DNA of 64,000 nucleotides from Eucommia ulmoides (GCA_016647705.1 CM028328.1:36060501-36124500), one strand, 5' to 3'. Positions 1 through 11,030 are shown, counted from the first letter of the stretch. Notes: generated from the sequence alone by a model not told the origin. Made by a program: numbers and translations.

Positions 1-745
1 GGTTTCTTTTGACAAGTAAGTACGTCGGTCTTAAATGATTGTTCGGGGTTATTTCCAATTTATCTATGGGGGTTCGAGAGTGATTTTTTGCCAAGTATTG
101 TGCCTTGGGTGTAGTTAAGTTAATAAAGTTAACCCATTTTATATTCCCGATATACCCTTGGCCATGTTCCAAACCTTACCAAGTCCTATTGATCTTTTTG
201 AAATTCCAAGCCTATATTAGTGGAGAGTAGAACCCAGTCAGGCGTATGGATATCCTAATCATTTATGGTTAAAGTCGTGAGTTTCATTGGTGGATAATCC
301 AATCCGATCTTGGATAGCTATATTATTGAGTTTAGCACACACACGTTGAAAGGATCTAAAATGACGTTTACCATTATTAAATGTTAAAATTCTAGAATAC
401 CATATGGTCTGTTTTACTCTTGAACTCGATATGATTGGGGGTTGTTGAGGGAAAAATGTTTTGGTCGATAGATGAATTAAAAACTCTCATATCGTTATGC
501 TTAGATTGTTTGTGTTTAGGTTGCTCATATTATTTAATTTAGTTGTGTTTTTCATTTTAGTGTGAGTGTTTTGCTCTAGGTCTAGAAAAATTCCAAGTTT
601 GGGGTATTTGATAGGTGTAATTTATCTATTTATTCCGAAGCCGATTTTGTTATTTTTCGAGTATTTTTATAGCGTTTTATTGTGTTTTAATATGTTTTTA
701 TTCATTTTGATCGTATGTTTTGATATGTTTTGATCGTATACTGCA
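1..745 (+). mobile_element. 3' end of an Athila-like element: noncoding tail plus truncated 3' LTR
   Basis: Positions 1-608 match the noncoding 3' tail found in A1 (18530-19119), A2 (about 24850-25447) and A3 (about 44990-45559), including the phrase about a locus in the tail with CCAAGTCCTATTGATCTTTT. The tail ends in a polypurine-like tract, AAGTTTGGGGTATT (595-608). The 3' LTR begins at 609 with TGATAGGTGTAATTTATC and is recognisable only to about 745, before its palindrome array and promoter. It then abuts a minus-strand Tat gag-protease fragment. The 5' part of the element lies outside the window. No coding capacity is visible here. Confidence 0.85.
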
Positions 746-768
746 TGTCGTTAGTGATAATCTTAATA

Positions 769-1189
769 TTATGGTGTAGCGATAAAGGTATGGTGTAGTA
801 ATAAAGGTACTACACCAGTACTCTGGATCCATTGCCTTACCAGTAGTAGATTATATGTTGCAGGTATGTTTAGCACTTGGAATTTGACATTGAACTGGAT
901 CGATATGATTGTAATTGGTAAGTTAATTTCTTCAAAGCTATTATTTTGGGCCCCATCGAATACCTGAATAACAGTTTTTGAGGGCCGAATGTTTGACATA
1001 TTGACTCCTATTTTTTTTTTCGAGGGTTGACAAGGGACAAATAATTAGTGTAGATCCATTGTCAATTAGCACTCGAGCTATGAACATCTCGTGGCTCTCC
1101 ACCGTTATATTTAACGACTTATTGTGCCTTATTCCATTTTTATCAATGTCGTTGTTGGTGAAAGTAATGGTGTTGGATCCTAGGACCAC
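769..1189 (-). pseudogene. Retrotransposon retropepsin (aspartic protease) fragment, Tat/Ogre type
   Basis: Two overlapping minus-strand frames together resemble the retropepsin of plant Tat/Ogre polyproteins. The active-site loop DNGS is at 1063-1052 (most proteases have DTGS; DNGS is common in this plant lineage). Further on are an RPSKTVIQVFDGAQ segment, an FQVLNIPATYNLLL segment and an RQWIQSTGVVP segment, which match the order of the flap and the C-terminal ILGR-like region in the family. The frame shifts between the two parts near 950-1000, so no continuous protein is made. In life the enzyme would cleave the Gag-Pol polyprotein in the particle. The copy ends near 769, where the pol domains should follow. 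Confidence 0.8.
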
Positions 1190-2105
1190 TAAATTAGGGT
1201 GACAAATTTCTTTGGAGGGATCATGCTTAGCAAGTGAGCTTCATTTAGGACTTTCAACAATGTTTGTCTTTGTAACTCTAAGGACAAGAATAGTAAGAGC
1301 ATCGAGCTTTTTCTCGGCGACTTGCTGAGTTGCTCAGCTATCTTGTATTCTGAGTTCTTAATTACCTTTAGGAAGTTATGAGCCTTATGTTGTGACATCG
1401 ACTTCTTTAGGGCCCCTCTCAGGTTTTTCACAGGAACCTAGATCAAATTTTGTGGAGTGTAAGCCCTTCTACATCGAGTGATTCCCACAGCTTCTCCTGC
1501 CTTGATTAATAATTCTTCTCCTTCTCTAATGATGATCTCGTAGTTCTATGGAACCTTGTTCAGACCTTTCACTGGCACTTGTATTGTAAAAGATAGAACA
1601 AATAATTTTTCCAACTTTTTGGCCACCTTCTCTGGATACAATTCGAATCCTTCTTAAAAACAATCAGGATATCAATCATATCCATCTTCTAGGGCATACT
1701 TCAGTAAAAAATTAAGCTAACAATTCAGCATAGTAACCTCAGGCATTTTTTTGGAAATATGAAAACTCTCGTTTGTATGAATTCTTGGATCTTGTCTTTC
1801 ACATGGTAGCATTGCTCAGCGTATGTCTTCTAACTCCCTAATGGTATTCATAAAAGCATTCAAAGAAGCGGCTCTACTCTTAGGCTTAGGCTCATAGAAT
1901 GGAAAAGGCACTAGCATCCTCTAATTCAAACAGTTTTAGTACATCTCACTGATGGAGATTGAAAGATCTAGTGGTTCTTTGTTACCATTTTATAAGTGCC
2001 CCCCAGTAGCATGAAGTGGATAAGCATGATGCTATTGGGTCCCTAGATTCAGGTTATTGTTGAGGATCTAAGGTGGGTAGTTTTTGTTTGGTTGATATGG
2101 AGGCA
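1190..2105 (-). pseudogene. Gag C-terminus and gag-protease linker, Tat/Ogre type, degraded
   Basis: The frame at 1431-1189 holds FLKVIKNSEYKIAEQL and LLKVLNEAHL, a signature of the linker just before protease in Ogre/Tat elements. Upstream, minus-strand translation of about 1440-2105 gives disconnected gag C-terminal matches such as SISISEMY and LVPFPFYEP, broken by stops and frameshifts. No intact zinc knuckle can be read. The piece is separated from the rest of gag by the solo LTR at 2106-3450. Confidence 0.65.
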
Positions 2106-3450
2106 TCACCGCTAGCGTACGGGTCAAGTTTTAGTATACCTTTCGGTCGGGTATCATATCCACATGGATTGGTTGAGATTACTATCGACTACCACGATTA
2201 TCATAACCTAATTTTATCTAGGCGATAAAAATGTATTTAATTATTAATTAATACTAATACTAAGTTAAAATACTAATTAAATTAATTATACTATAAATAA
2301 TATATTGAGATTGTTTAGGGGAGTATATTTCCTAGGGATTAACTTTATTTACTTAAATGCGTTTACATTAACAGCGTTTCGCGTATCCGACAATCTCGGT
2401 TCGTAAACTCCCTCGCCACCTCTCCCGAGTGTAAGACGGGGGAATACACGACTTCGTGTCAACGAAGAAGTTACCCTCACCATTTTAACGACTCTAGGTC
2501 ACGTGAGTCTCGCCTTAACATCGTCGATTGCACACTTTTAACGCCCTCCTAGGTCTTTAGATTGTCGTGTTGTGTTTACCCTAATCCGAATCCAGGGTTA
2601 CCTCTCCTGAGTGTCAAACCCCATATTCTCAATATATCTAAACTAGCATATAATCATAGAAAACATGGCAACACAATTGAAATTATAAGGAACAACCATA
2701 AACCAAACAAAAACTCAACCAAATCACATTTTGATAAATAATATGTTAATCCCTAAAACAATCTATGTTTAACTCATGGTCATAATTGGTTATACATTAA
2801 AAATCGAGCTAAGCATGCTTAACAATCTACCAAAGTTAAGAAAATAAAAGAGAAATGGAGGAACTTAGCCGTAGTCTGAAGATTCGGCGCTAAAACCGTC
2901 CAACGATCATTTCTCCTTTATTGCAACGTGTTCTTCTCCTTCGAAATTGGTTGAGCACACCCCAAAACACTCTCAAAATCATAGGAACCCTAAGGGGTCT
3001 CTTAGGGCCGCAGGGGGGGGGGGGAGGAAGAGGAGAGGAAACGAGAGGGGATTAAATAAGAAAAATATCCTAAAAAATATCTATTCTAGTGCAGAGCTAA
3101 CCATCGAGACGGTGGGATTCACCGCCGCGACAGTGAGGTAAATCAGTTATATGGTCGCCTAGGCTATAGATTAAGGACCATCCTGCAGTTTCACCGCCAT
3201 GGCAGTAGTCTGGACGCCGAAACGGTAGGCTTCTTTTCAGAATCTTGCCTCCATGCTTGTGTTTCCACCGTTCTCCGACTGTTTTTGGTCCGAATTGATC
3301 GTTTGCGCTCCAATTTCATACTTTTTCACCCATACACCTGTTTTAATACAAAAAGAATAAAAACATATTAAAACGTACTAAAACGTACTAAACATACTCG
3401 AAAACTAACAATGTTCGGTTTGGAAATAGATTGGTAATTTACACCTATCA
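2106..3450 (-). repeat. Solo LTR, Athila-like group A (minus)
   Basis: Reverse complement of the LTR family: the start TGATAGGTGT is read at 3450-3441 (ACACCTATCA on plus), and the terminal block with the CGTACGGGTCAAG phrase is at about 2116. The last 30-40 bp of the usual LTR end are missing or rearranged, so the left boundary is uncertain. The flanks AGGCA (2101-2105) and AGGCG (3451-3455) could be a decayed target duplication. A degenerate palindrome array lies at about 3095-3230. The LTR splits a Tat gag. A G run of ten or more bases lies at about 3012-3022. Confidence 0.85.
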
Positions 3451-4837
3451 AGGCGCTTGGTAAATGAGTTCTTGGTATTGAGGGTAGGCTCAAGGATAGT
3501 ATTGGGGAGGATAACTTTTGTTAAGGGAACGCGAGTTTTGGTATGGAGTTGGAGTAGGGGGATAATATGGGCAGTCTTGGGTATATGAAGGTTTTTAAGG
3601 TAATTTTTGGAGATTTTTTGTGGGATATTTATGGTACTGGTTGTTTTGGTTTGGGTAAGTTTGGGGTTGGAAGCTTCGGAGTTATGTCAGTGAGGGATTT
3701 GTTTAGGGGGACAATGATGACGACTACCTTATCTTCTTTCTTCTTTGGCAAAGTTGATCTTTTTGTTGGATAAGACGAGGCCCCTTAAATCCTTCTATTC
3801 CTTACCTCATTCTTTCATAACTTTGACTTGCTTGATCACATCGCTGAAAGAGGCCACTACTATACTCAATAGACCCTGATTAAACGACGACGTTTGGATT
3901 GGTTTGAGTATTTCTAACTGAGCCTTCTCGCTTAGTCTGGGAACGACTTTGGCAATTTTTTCCCTCCAATGGGCAGCATATCTCTAAAAGCTATAATTTT
4001 TTTTCTCTTTAGTATTTCGTATATAGAACTATGATCTAGTGTGGAATGCTTTTTGTATATATGCGGCTCACAAAAGTCTTCTACCAAGTATTAGAAGGTT
4101 TTAGTTTGTGCCAGGTCTGAGGTAATGTACCAACTAATGTCTAACCCCTTCAACGATTTGTAAAATATCTTTAGGTGGAGATCTTCATTCCAAGCATGAA
4201 TTACCTTATTCGTCCATGTAGATGCTAATGTATCATTTAGGGGTGTCAATACCATCATATTTATAGAACTTTGGAACTACAAAATTTTTCAAATACACCA
4301 CTTGGGACAGTGCTGACAACTCTTTGTACATCGCCTTTCTGTTGAACTTTTCTTTTTTCAACTCTTCCACTGTTCTTTACGATTCTTCAATTTTTAGAAC
4401 CCATGTTGGGGGGTACCATTCGTTTCTTCATTGTCTTTGATTTCAATGGATGAGACAATTGATTGGTATTTAGATCATTGGGGAAAGGAACGATTTTCTC
4501 TAGGTGAATAAGGATATGTAGAATAAAGGAGGCGAGGTCTCCGGGTAAGACCTGATAGATAGCCCTTGGTTAGGAAATGTTGGCACACCATAGAAGAAGG
4601 GTTAAGAACCCATTGAGTTTGCATTTAAGGTCCATGGTAAATCGGTACTGATAAGTTTGCGGCATTTAGTTTTCTATCCCAGAACTTGGATGAGGGTTTT
4701 CATTTGGCGATTCAAAATTGGGTAGAGTTACAGGGGTTCCATTGGGTGGGGGGATAAGCACCTATTGAGCTCGTTGGCTTATGTTATTGACCTTTTCCTT
4801 TAGTAGGTTAAAAGTCTCTTGCATTAGAAGAAACATT
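3451..4837 (-). pseudogene. Gag fragment (Tat/Ogre type): N-terminus and capsid-like core
   Basis: Minus-strand translation shows a likely start near 4834 (MFLLMQETFNLLKE), then FVVPKFYKYDGI at about 4290, matching the FxxPKFDKYDG block of Ty3/gypsy gag. A DLHLKIFYKSLKG-like stretch, a WYITSDLAQT stretch and an AAHWREKIAKVVPRL stretch (the RWRExAAQVxPPL block) follow. A proline- and asparagine-rich tail at 3451-3750 resembles the Pro/Tyr-rich gag linker of Tat elements. Several stops and frame changes show it is dead. Gag would form the virus-like particle. Confidence 0.75.
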
Positions 4838-5033
4838 TTGGCTGGTGGGGAGATTCAGGGTTACCTTTGGATACTATATCAAAACGGTTCTAAGCCCGAC
4901 TATGAGTGAAGATCGCACTTTAGATGGGAAAAATCAGAATTTTCTTTATGGGACCATTTTTCCTATCCTGTCCTATCTTTCTCTTAAAACAAGTCCTATT
5001 TGTTAGTGCACATAAATCTTAGGTAGCTTTTGA
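4838..5033. other. Short spacer between gag fragment and Tat LTR
   Basis: It could be the leader of the gag-bearing element, but I see neither an LTR end nor a primer-binding site. No gene is recognised. Confidence 0.4.
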
Positions 5034-5664
5034 TGATGCCTGGAATGGATTACCGGATACGTCGGCTCCTGAGACAAATGAGGTGATTGACGGCGATGGT
5101 TAACTCATTTTCTCTCTGTTTGGTTATTGCAAAACAATACGCCTCGAGTGGGCCTGCCGGCGTTATACCTCTGGTGTGAGAATCAATACAGATTTATGAG
5201 AGAATGATAATGTAGTATGGTAAAGAGAATATGATATTATATACCTTAGACCTCTAGAGTCCTTACTTTTATATAGGAAATGGAGAAGACCCGTTTGGCA
5301 AGTCTTCCTTAATTCTCTAAGTATAGGTCTGGTAAGTAGTACAAATCTCGGTTCTCTTTCCATAGAGATGGTGGGATAGCAGCCGAATATTGATAGACCA
5401 TTATGGAAATGACACTTTTCTTTGTTGGAGAAGCGGTTTTGACCACCTTTGGAGTGGGAGTATAATGACACTTATGCCCTAGGAGTATTGACCTAAGATG
5501 GGTATGGAGATATGAATGTATCTAGAGAACCGAGCGGGTGTAGTGACTTAGAGCGGGTATATAGAGGGGCTTATCTAATTGATCGATTTTGGGAATCCCA
5601 GACCTATGGCATGTTTAAGGACACATTGCACCATAGTGTCTTCTGGCTGAATTTCTCCTCATCA
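5034..5664 (-). repeat. 3' LTR of Retand-like Tat element 1
   Basis: A 631-bp block is homologous along its length, in reverse complement, to 59894-60521 and to the split 5' LTR at 32320-35860. Read on minus it begins TGATGAGGAGAAATTC (5664) and ends GGCATCA (5034). It includes the phrase TTCCTATATAAAAGTAAGG (TATA-like) at about 5285-5265. The sequence just outside the start (about 5665-5705) also matches the sequence just before the plus-strand 3' LTR (59851-59893), so this is a 3' LTR. The target duplication cannot be checked because the other end of the element is lost. Confidence 0.85.
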
Positions 5665-5998
5665 GATGCCCCTATTTCCAGAGATTTAATGGTTTCACGC
5701 CTTGCGAATACTTGGATATTTCATGATGATTCAACATTTTGTCATCTCTTCGTGGGGCACATCATGTCAGTACTCTGTGGTGGCCAAATATCGTAGCTTT
5801 TCATCTTTCGTGAGTCTTAGATATCGACTACCGCATGACTTGATTCGATGGATGACCGATTTAGCTTCCAATATGACCATTGATGGAGAGTTGTATTTGA
5901 CCCGTTAAATGGAAGAGTCTATGAACTCTCCAGTTGTGTTCCTTGGAATGTTGCTTTTATTTTTGAGCAGTTGTTTTCTTCAGCTTACGTAATTTGTA

Positions 5999-6203
5999 AT
6001 GGTAAGAGATTCTGGATCTTCTCCCTGTTCTTTAGGGAACTAGGGTGATGACGAGACTAGGCCATCATCTAGAGCATCCAACAACAATGAAGATATTGGG
6101 CTATCGTCTAGGATGTGTAACGGTGATGTTGATAGTATTGGGGCAACCAATTAGGTAGTAGCCTGAAGTGATGGGGCAAAATTGGTGGAAACTTACTGCT
6201 TCC
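5999..6203 (+). pseudogene. Antisense ORF of Tat element 1, first piece
   Basis: An ATG at 5999-6001 opens a frame that matches the start of the antisense ORF of element 2 (ATG at 59561 on minus). Both read as M-(V/I)-R-(D/G)-S-(G/A)-S-S followed shortly by a GDDE(T/A)RP-like acidic segment. In Retand- and Grande-type Tat elements an additional antisense gene lies between pol and the 3' LTR, and the position here agrees. The frame is broken before 6050 and then cut by the solo LTR at 6204. Confidence 0.65.
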
Positions 6204-7330
6204 TGATAGGTGTGATTTATCTAGTTATTCCCAAGTCGGTTTTGTTAGTTTTCTAGTATCTTTATAGCGTTTTTATATGTTTTAATACATTTTTATTTAT
6301 TTTGTCTTAAATTAGGTATTTGGGGTAAAAAAGGACTAAAACGGTCCTAACCAACCATATCGGAGCGAGCTCGATGGGAAAACGAGAAAAAAAGGCAAGA
6401 TTTCAAAGCAGTAGACTCACCGCCACAACAGTCAGGCCACTGCCGTGGTAGTGAAAGTACTGGGAGTATAGAAATCTCACCGCTGTAGCAGTCATGCCAC
6501 CGCCGCGATGATGAAAGTCCAAAGAGTTTGCTGAATGGACCACTGCCGTAGCGGTGAACTCACAGCCGTAGCGCTCAAAATATAGAGAGTTTGCCAACTA
6601 TTCTACTGCTACAACGATCAGCCACCATTGCAGCGGTGACCTTGCCGACATGCCCACCGCCGCAGCGGTTAACCCACCTCCGTGGTAGTGACTCTACAGA
6701 CAATTTAGATATTTTGGGATATCGTGTTAGATATTTTGATCCCTTTATATATCTTCCCTTCACCCCAACACCTAAAAAACATTTTGGGAGTCCCTTGAGA
6801 GCTCCAAGGGTATACCAACAAGGAGAGATCACAAATTCAAGAAGAGAAATCAAGCTTGGAGTGGAAATCACGGACGTGGAACCATCACATCTTCGGATAA
6901 AGGCTAAACTCTCTTGTTTCTCTATTTTATTCTTAAACCCTTGTTTGTATTTGTATATGTTTAGCTTGTATTTCATTGTATATTGGGCTACGGCTATGTC
7001 TAGCTAAACATATATTGTCTAGCGAATGATTAACTCCACGAAAACGTTGTTTGAATAAAATCGAGGTTTCATTGATGGTTGTTCATGTGTTATCCAATTG
7101 TGTTTACTATTTTGTCATGTTTAAATGCTTGTTTAGATATATTGAGAAATCGGGGTTTGACACTCAAGAGAGGTAACCACGAATTCGGACTAGGGTTAAA
7201 CACAACGCTATAATCTAATAACCCGGGTGGGAGATAATTGTGGATACGACAACACCTACTCTTCCCAATCTATACTAAAACTTGAACCGTACACTTGCTG
7301 TAAAAGTATCAACGTATCTACACGCTACCA
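6204..7330 (+). repeat. Solo LTR, group A, with internal deletion
   Basis: Begins TGATAGGTGTGATTTATC and ends CACGCTACCA. Flanks CTTCC (6199-6203) and CCTCC (7331-7335) look like a target duplication with one change. At 1127 bp it is about 230 bp shorter than other group A LTRs: sequence between the first conserved ACTCGGGAGAGGT-type block (about 7160) and the terminal block (about 7240) is deleted, including the second such motif. The palindrome array is at about 6412-6700 and a TATA-like CCCTTTATATATC at about 6741. A 13-bp stem lies at about 6955-6967 and 7001-7013. Confidence 0.9.
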
Positions 7331-7385
7331 CCTCCCTACTCCTAAGGCTATGCTGGTAGGGGGACGAGGATGGGTGGAGGCTCGT
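7331..7385 (+). pseudogene. Antisense ORF of Tat element 1, sliver between two insertions
   Basis: These 55 bp between the solo LTR and A1 match the element 2 sequence around 59350-59300 on minus (the CCTATTCTTAAGGCTA region). This shows that both insertions hit the same antisense ORF. Too short to annotate alone. Confidence 0.55.
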
Positions 7386-8721
7386 TGATATGTGTAATTT
7401 ATCTATTTATTCCCAAGCTAATTTTGTTAGTTTTCGAGTATTTTTATAACATTTTTATATGTTTTATTAAGTTTTTATTTATTTTGTCTTAAATTAGGTA
7501 TTTGGGGTGAAAAGGGACTAAAATAGTCTTTAAACGATCATATCAGAGCAAGTCAGTGGAAGAACGGTGAGAAAACAAGCAAAGAGGAAAGATTCTAAAG
7601 CAATAGACCCACCGCAGCGGCGGTGAAAGTCTAGAGAGTTTGCTGAATAGACCACTTCCACGGCAGTCAATATACAAAGAGTTCGCCTACTATTCCACCG
7701 CTACAGCGATCAGCCACCGCCGCAGCAGCGAATCTGTAGATATTTTAGGATATTTTGATATATTTTGATTCCTATAAATATCGTCCCTATTCTCCCTAAA
7801 CAAGAGGTTGACATTTTCAGGAGTCTTGAGAGCTTGAAGGCTATTCGACCAATAGAAGATCACCACGCGAAGAAGGAGGAAGCATTCTTAGAGCAATTTT
7901 AGCTGCGGATCTTCGGATAACATCCAAGTCTCCTCGTTTCTCTCTTTAATTCTTAGTTGGTTGAATGTTTGTATATGTTTAGCTTGTATTTAGTTGTATT
8001 TAGGGCTACGACCATGTGTAGCTAAACATATACTGTCTAGGGCTTGATGTAATCCACGAAAACATTGTTCGAAAAAATTGATGTTTTGTTAACGGTGGTT
8101 CATGTTTATCCGATTGTGTTTACCGTTTTTCCATGTTTATATACTTGTTATGATATATGGTGAATATGGGGTATGACATTCGGGAGAGGTAACCCCAGAT
8201 TCGAACTAGGGTTAAACACAGCACGACGATCTAAGAACCGGGGAGAGAATTAGAAAGTGTACAATCTGTGAGGTTGGGGAGAGACTCATGTGACCTAGTG
8301 TTATATAGACATTGAGTGGGACTTTTCCATTTACACAAAACACATATTCATTTACTTTACACTCGGGAAAGGTAATGAATGAGATTTCGATATCGAGATT
8401 GTCGGATAAGATGAATGTCGTTACTGTAAACTAGATTAAAATGAACACATTTAAGTGAACGAAGTTAATCCCTAAGCAATAATTTCCCATAAACGTCATA
8501 CCACTATATTAGTATATTAGATTAATTAACTTAGTTTAGTATATTATTAATATAAAAACTACATTTTTTATCACCTAAATAAAGTTAGGTTATGATAATT
8601 ACGGTACTCAGCGATAATCTCAACCAATCCCTATGGATACGACAACCCTTACTCTTCCCACTCTACTAAAACTTGACCCGTACACTTGCGGTGAAAGTAG
8701 CGACGCATCTATGCGCTACCA
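7386..8721 (+). repeat. 5' LTR of A1
   Basis: Begins TGATATGTGTAATTTATC and ends GCGCTACCA, directly before the primer site. It contains a palindrome array (about 7608-7735), CCTATAAATATCGTCCC (TATA, about 7772) and a perfect 14-bp stem (7971-7984 with 8020-8033). The two conserved GGGAGAGG / GGGAAAGG motifs lie near 8185 and 8365. The terminal phrase CCCTATGGATACGACAACCC is typical of Athila-type LTRs. Confidence 0.9.
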
Positions 8722-8727
8722 AGTTTT

Positions 8728-8745
8728 TTGCGCCATTACCGGGGA
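8728..8745 (+). other. Primer-binding site of A1 (tRNA-Asp type, degenerate)
   Basis: Matches TGGCGCCGTTGCCGGGGA, the complement of the plant tRNA-Asp 3' end, at 15 of 18 bases, 6 bp after the LTR end. Athila/Calypso elements use this primer. The changes probably arose after insertion. Confidence 0.75.
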
Positions 8746-8866
8746 TTGTGTTTTAGATTATTGTTGATGTTGTGAGTAAATAACTTGATTTTAATTTAGG
8801 CATTTATTTTGTTTATAATTTTTATTTGAAGTTTTGTTTTCCATTTCTCATGTAGGATACTTGAAA

Positions 8867-9011
8867 ATGCTAGATCAACAATTATTGATGCATTTCTTTT
8901 AATGGGATTCCAAGCCATTTTATTGTGCTTGGGATCGATACAAGGAATTGTTGTTCCAGTTTTCAAATCACCAATTCTTGAGGGAGTGTCAACTACTGAA
9001 CTTTTTCGATG
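8867..9011 (+). pseudogene. Gag-like ORF of A1, first part
   Basis: The ATG at 8867 begins MLDQQLLMHFF and meets a stop where A3 has CAA, so the break is a C-to-T change. The frame then continues with WDRYKELLF-like sequence, the region corresponding to the YEAWERFKELL block of Athila/Ty3 gag. B1 inserted at 9017, and the frame resumes at about 13821. Confidence 0.7.
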
Positions 9012-9016
9012 GGTTG

Positions 9017-10537
9017 TGATAGGTGTGAAAAATCTATCTATTTCTAAATCGGATTTGTTAGTTTTCAAGCGTTTTAGTTATATTTAATTATGTTTTAGTG
9101 TAAAACAGGTGAAAGGACATCAAAGGGCGAGAAACAAGTTAAAACGGTGGAGAAACGGTGAAGTAAATATGCAAAATAGGGTTTCGGTGAATGAAGATCA
9201 CCACCTGGGCGGAAGTTCCACTGCTTAGAGGGAAAATAGGTAGAATATTGGAATGTTGAAGGGTTGAACCACCGCCTAGGCGAGAAAACCACCGCCTAGG
9301 TGGGAAAACGACAGATTGTTATGCCAGCAAGCACCGCCTAAGCGGAAAAACCACTGCTTAGGCGAAGTTACCGACATAAGTTAACCGACTTAAGTCCACC
9401 ACCTAAGCGGTGAACCACCGCTTAGGCGGTGACACTCTTCACAGAAATATCTATTTTTAGATATTTTGAAGATATTTTCCAAATCCCTCCTTTTAACCCC
9501 TTTCTCCACCAAACCTCAAAAAGCATAAGACGTGAGAGGAGGCTCCGGTTGACATCTTGAGAGCTCTCCTTCCACATTAGTTAGGTTTAGGTAATTTAGG
9601 AAGTAGATTAGATTAGTTTAGGAGGTGTTCTTGGCCAATCCTTGAAGAGCTAGAAGAGGAAGCTCATCAACGGAGAAGAGGAAGCTCGGGAGGATTGTTC
9701 TTTGGCAAAAATGGACTACTCCACTTTGAGATTTGGCTTTTCTTCCCTTGTTTCCATCTTTGTATTTAATGTTTATTGTTGTTGATGATGATCTCCTCTT
9801 GATTTAATGTTGTATTGGCTAAGAACATGTTAGTGTAATTTAGAGATTAGTTAGGGAAATGTGTAGTTGTGTAAATACTCATTTGGTTTAATATATGTTT
9901 CTTTAACGGTTGTTGCTTTTAAGTCCGATTGTGTTTATCATTTGATGACGATCTTAATATTCTTGTAATGGTATTAGGGTTGGATTTGAGAATCTAGGGT
10001 TTGACACTTAGGAGAGGTAACCCTGGATTCGGAGTACGGTAAACACATCGTTATGACCTAACGACCCGGGAGGGCGTTAGTTAATGTGCAATCGATGACG
10101 TTGGGTCAAGACTCACACAGCCTAGAGTCATTAAGACATTGAGGGAGACCTCTTCGTCTACACGAAGTCGCGTATTCCCTCGCCTTACACTCAAAAGAGG
10201 TGGCGGAGGAGTTTATGAACCGAGATTGTCGGATACCTAAACTCTGTTATTGTTAACTAAACGAAATTAAACGTGTATTAAGTGAACGAAATCAATCCCT
10301 AATTAATCAACCTAGTTAGAAATAACCCACTAATTGTAGTTTAGCTTAGTTAAATTTCAATTCACGTCTTCCGTCGTCAAGATAACACGAGACTACGTCA
10401 ATTGTGGTATTCAATTCAATTATTCACACTTTTCTGTGTGGAAACGATATCCGATCTTCAAAGAACCACTATATTAAAACTTTAGACCTCGTATACTTGT
10501 GAGCATAAGTAAGCGTGCACAAATTCCGCCCCTACCA
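9017..10537 (+). repeat. LTR of B1 (subfamily B)
   Basis: Begins TGATAGGTGTGAAAAATC and ends CCCCTACCA. Closest relative in the window is the solo LTR 34094-35576. Palindromes here have a CCTAGG, CTTAGG or CCTAAG centre (about 9200-9432) instead of the GCAGC-type core of group A. The conserved GGAGAGGT motifs are near 10010 and 10190. The LTR ends with the usual primer site. Confidence 0.9.
9200..9432 (+). repeat. Palindrome array in U3 of B1
   Basis: At least eight copies of CCACCGCCTAGGCGG-like dyads, spaced 15-50 bp, lie just before the AT-rich GATATTTT stretch. The last pair (about 9398-9432) reads CCACCTAAGCGGTG then CACCGCTTAGGCGGTG, which are also inverse to one another. Confidence 0.85.
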
Positions 10538-10543
10538 AGTTTT

Positions 10544-10561
10544 TGGCGCCGTTGCTGGGGA
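10544..10561 (+). other. Primer-binding site of B1 (tRNA-Asp)
   Basis: TGGCGCCGTTGCTGGGGA matches the complement of plant tRNA-Asp at 17 of 18 bases. It starts 7 bp after the LTR end. It defines the LTR 3' boundary and the lineage. Confidence 0.88.
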
Positions 10562-10668
10562 CTAATGTGAATTTTATTTGAATATTGCAAAAGAAACGCG
10601 GTATCGGCTCAGAACTTAAGTTTTAAATAGGAAAGGCAAATGTATCGTATCCTAGTTCCGTCAACACA

Positions 10669-10708
10669 CCAAGTTTTGGCGTTGTTGACGTGGGATTAGT
10701 GTGAATTC
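10669..10708 (+). repeat. Second, decayed copy of the primer-site region in B1
   Basis: CCAAGTTTTGGCGTTGTTGA and the following GTGGGATTAGTGTGAATT repeat the segment at 10535-10575, about 134 bp downstream. This looks like a tandem duplication of LTR end plus primer site, or a product of slippage during reverse transcription. Confidence 0.7.
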
Positions 10709-10798
10709 TAAGTTGATATTGCGACTAAGTAGTCGAGTATTAATCCTGACATTTATTTTAGTTTTGTTTTTAATTTTTATTTTTGTTTAATTGTGTTC

Positions 10799-11030
10799 AT
10801 GAGATCAAGCTGTGCAAGAAAAGATGAAGAAGATTGGAATTCTTAATTCTCAATCCCGAGATTGAGCTTATTGCAAATTATAAGGAATGAGAGGAGAAGT
10901 CGACTTCAAGCCATGATCTTGATCCGACAGAGCATTTGAGCCCAAATTCCTTGTCTATGGGGAATTTTGGTGAAAAATACTTAGTGACACGATCGTCTAG
11001 CTGGAGACAGTAACTCAAGCACTATTTTTT
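10799..11030 (+). pseudogene. Relic of Athila-type gag N-terminus in B1
   Basis: In the frames after ATG 10799 I read ILNPEIELIANYKE, close to the NPEIE motif near the N-terminus of Athila/Tat gag, followed by an SPNSLSMGNFGEKY segment. Frames shift, and no long ORF remains. Groups A and B may thus keep different parts of an ancestral gag. Confidence 0.5.

Larger units (their letters stand above)
746..5033 (-). mobile_element. Tat/Ogre-like Ty3/gypsy fragment with gag and protease
   Basis: On the minus strand, gag N-terminal and core sequence lies at about 4837-3451 and the gag C-terminus and protease at about 2105-769, split by a solo LTR (2106-3450). Nothing like RT, RNase H or integrase follows at lower coordinates: the fragment ends after the protease and abuts an Athila-like LTR. 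Peptides in the gag-protease linker and protease resemble the Ogre/Tat type more than the Retand-like gag seen at 36-37.5 kb, so this is probably a separate lineage. The 5' side (4838-5033) shows no clear LTR or primer site. Confidence 0.75.

Noticed and set aside
6591..7007. 138-codon ORF and its 133-codon reverse partner
   Set aside because: Both cover the palindrome array and leader of a solo LTR; palindromes open frames on both strands.
9200..9432. CRISPR-like array of short repeats
   Set aside because: Repeats are palindromes of variable sequence and spacing within plant LTRs, with no uniform spacers and no cas genes.
10544..10561. tRNA-Asp gene fragment
   Set aside because: Only the 18-nt complement of the tRNA 3' end is present at the LTR border, as expected of a primer-binding site.
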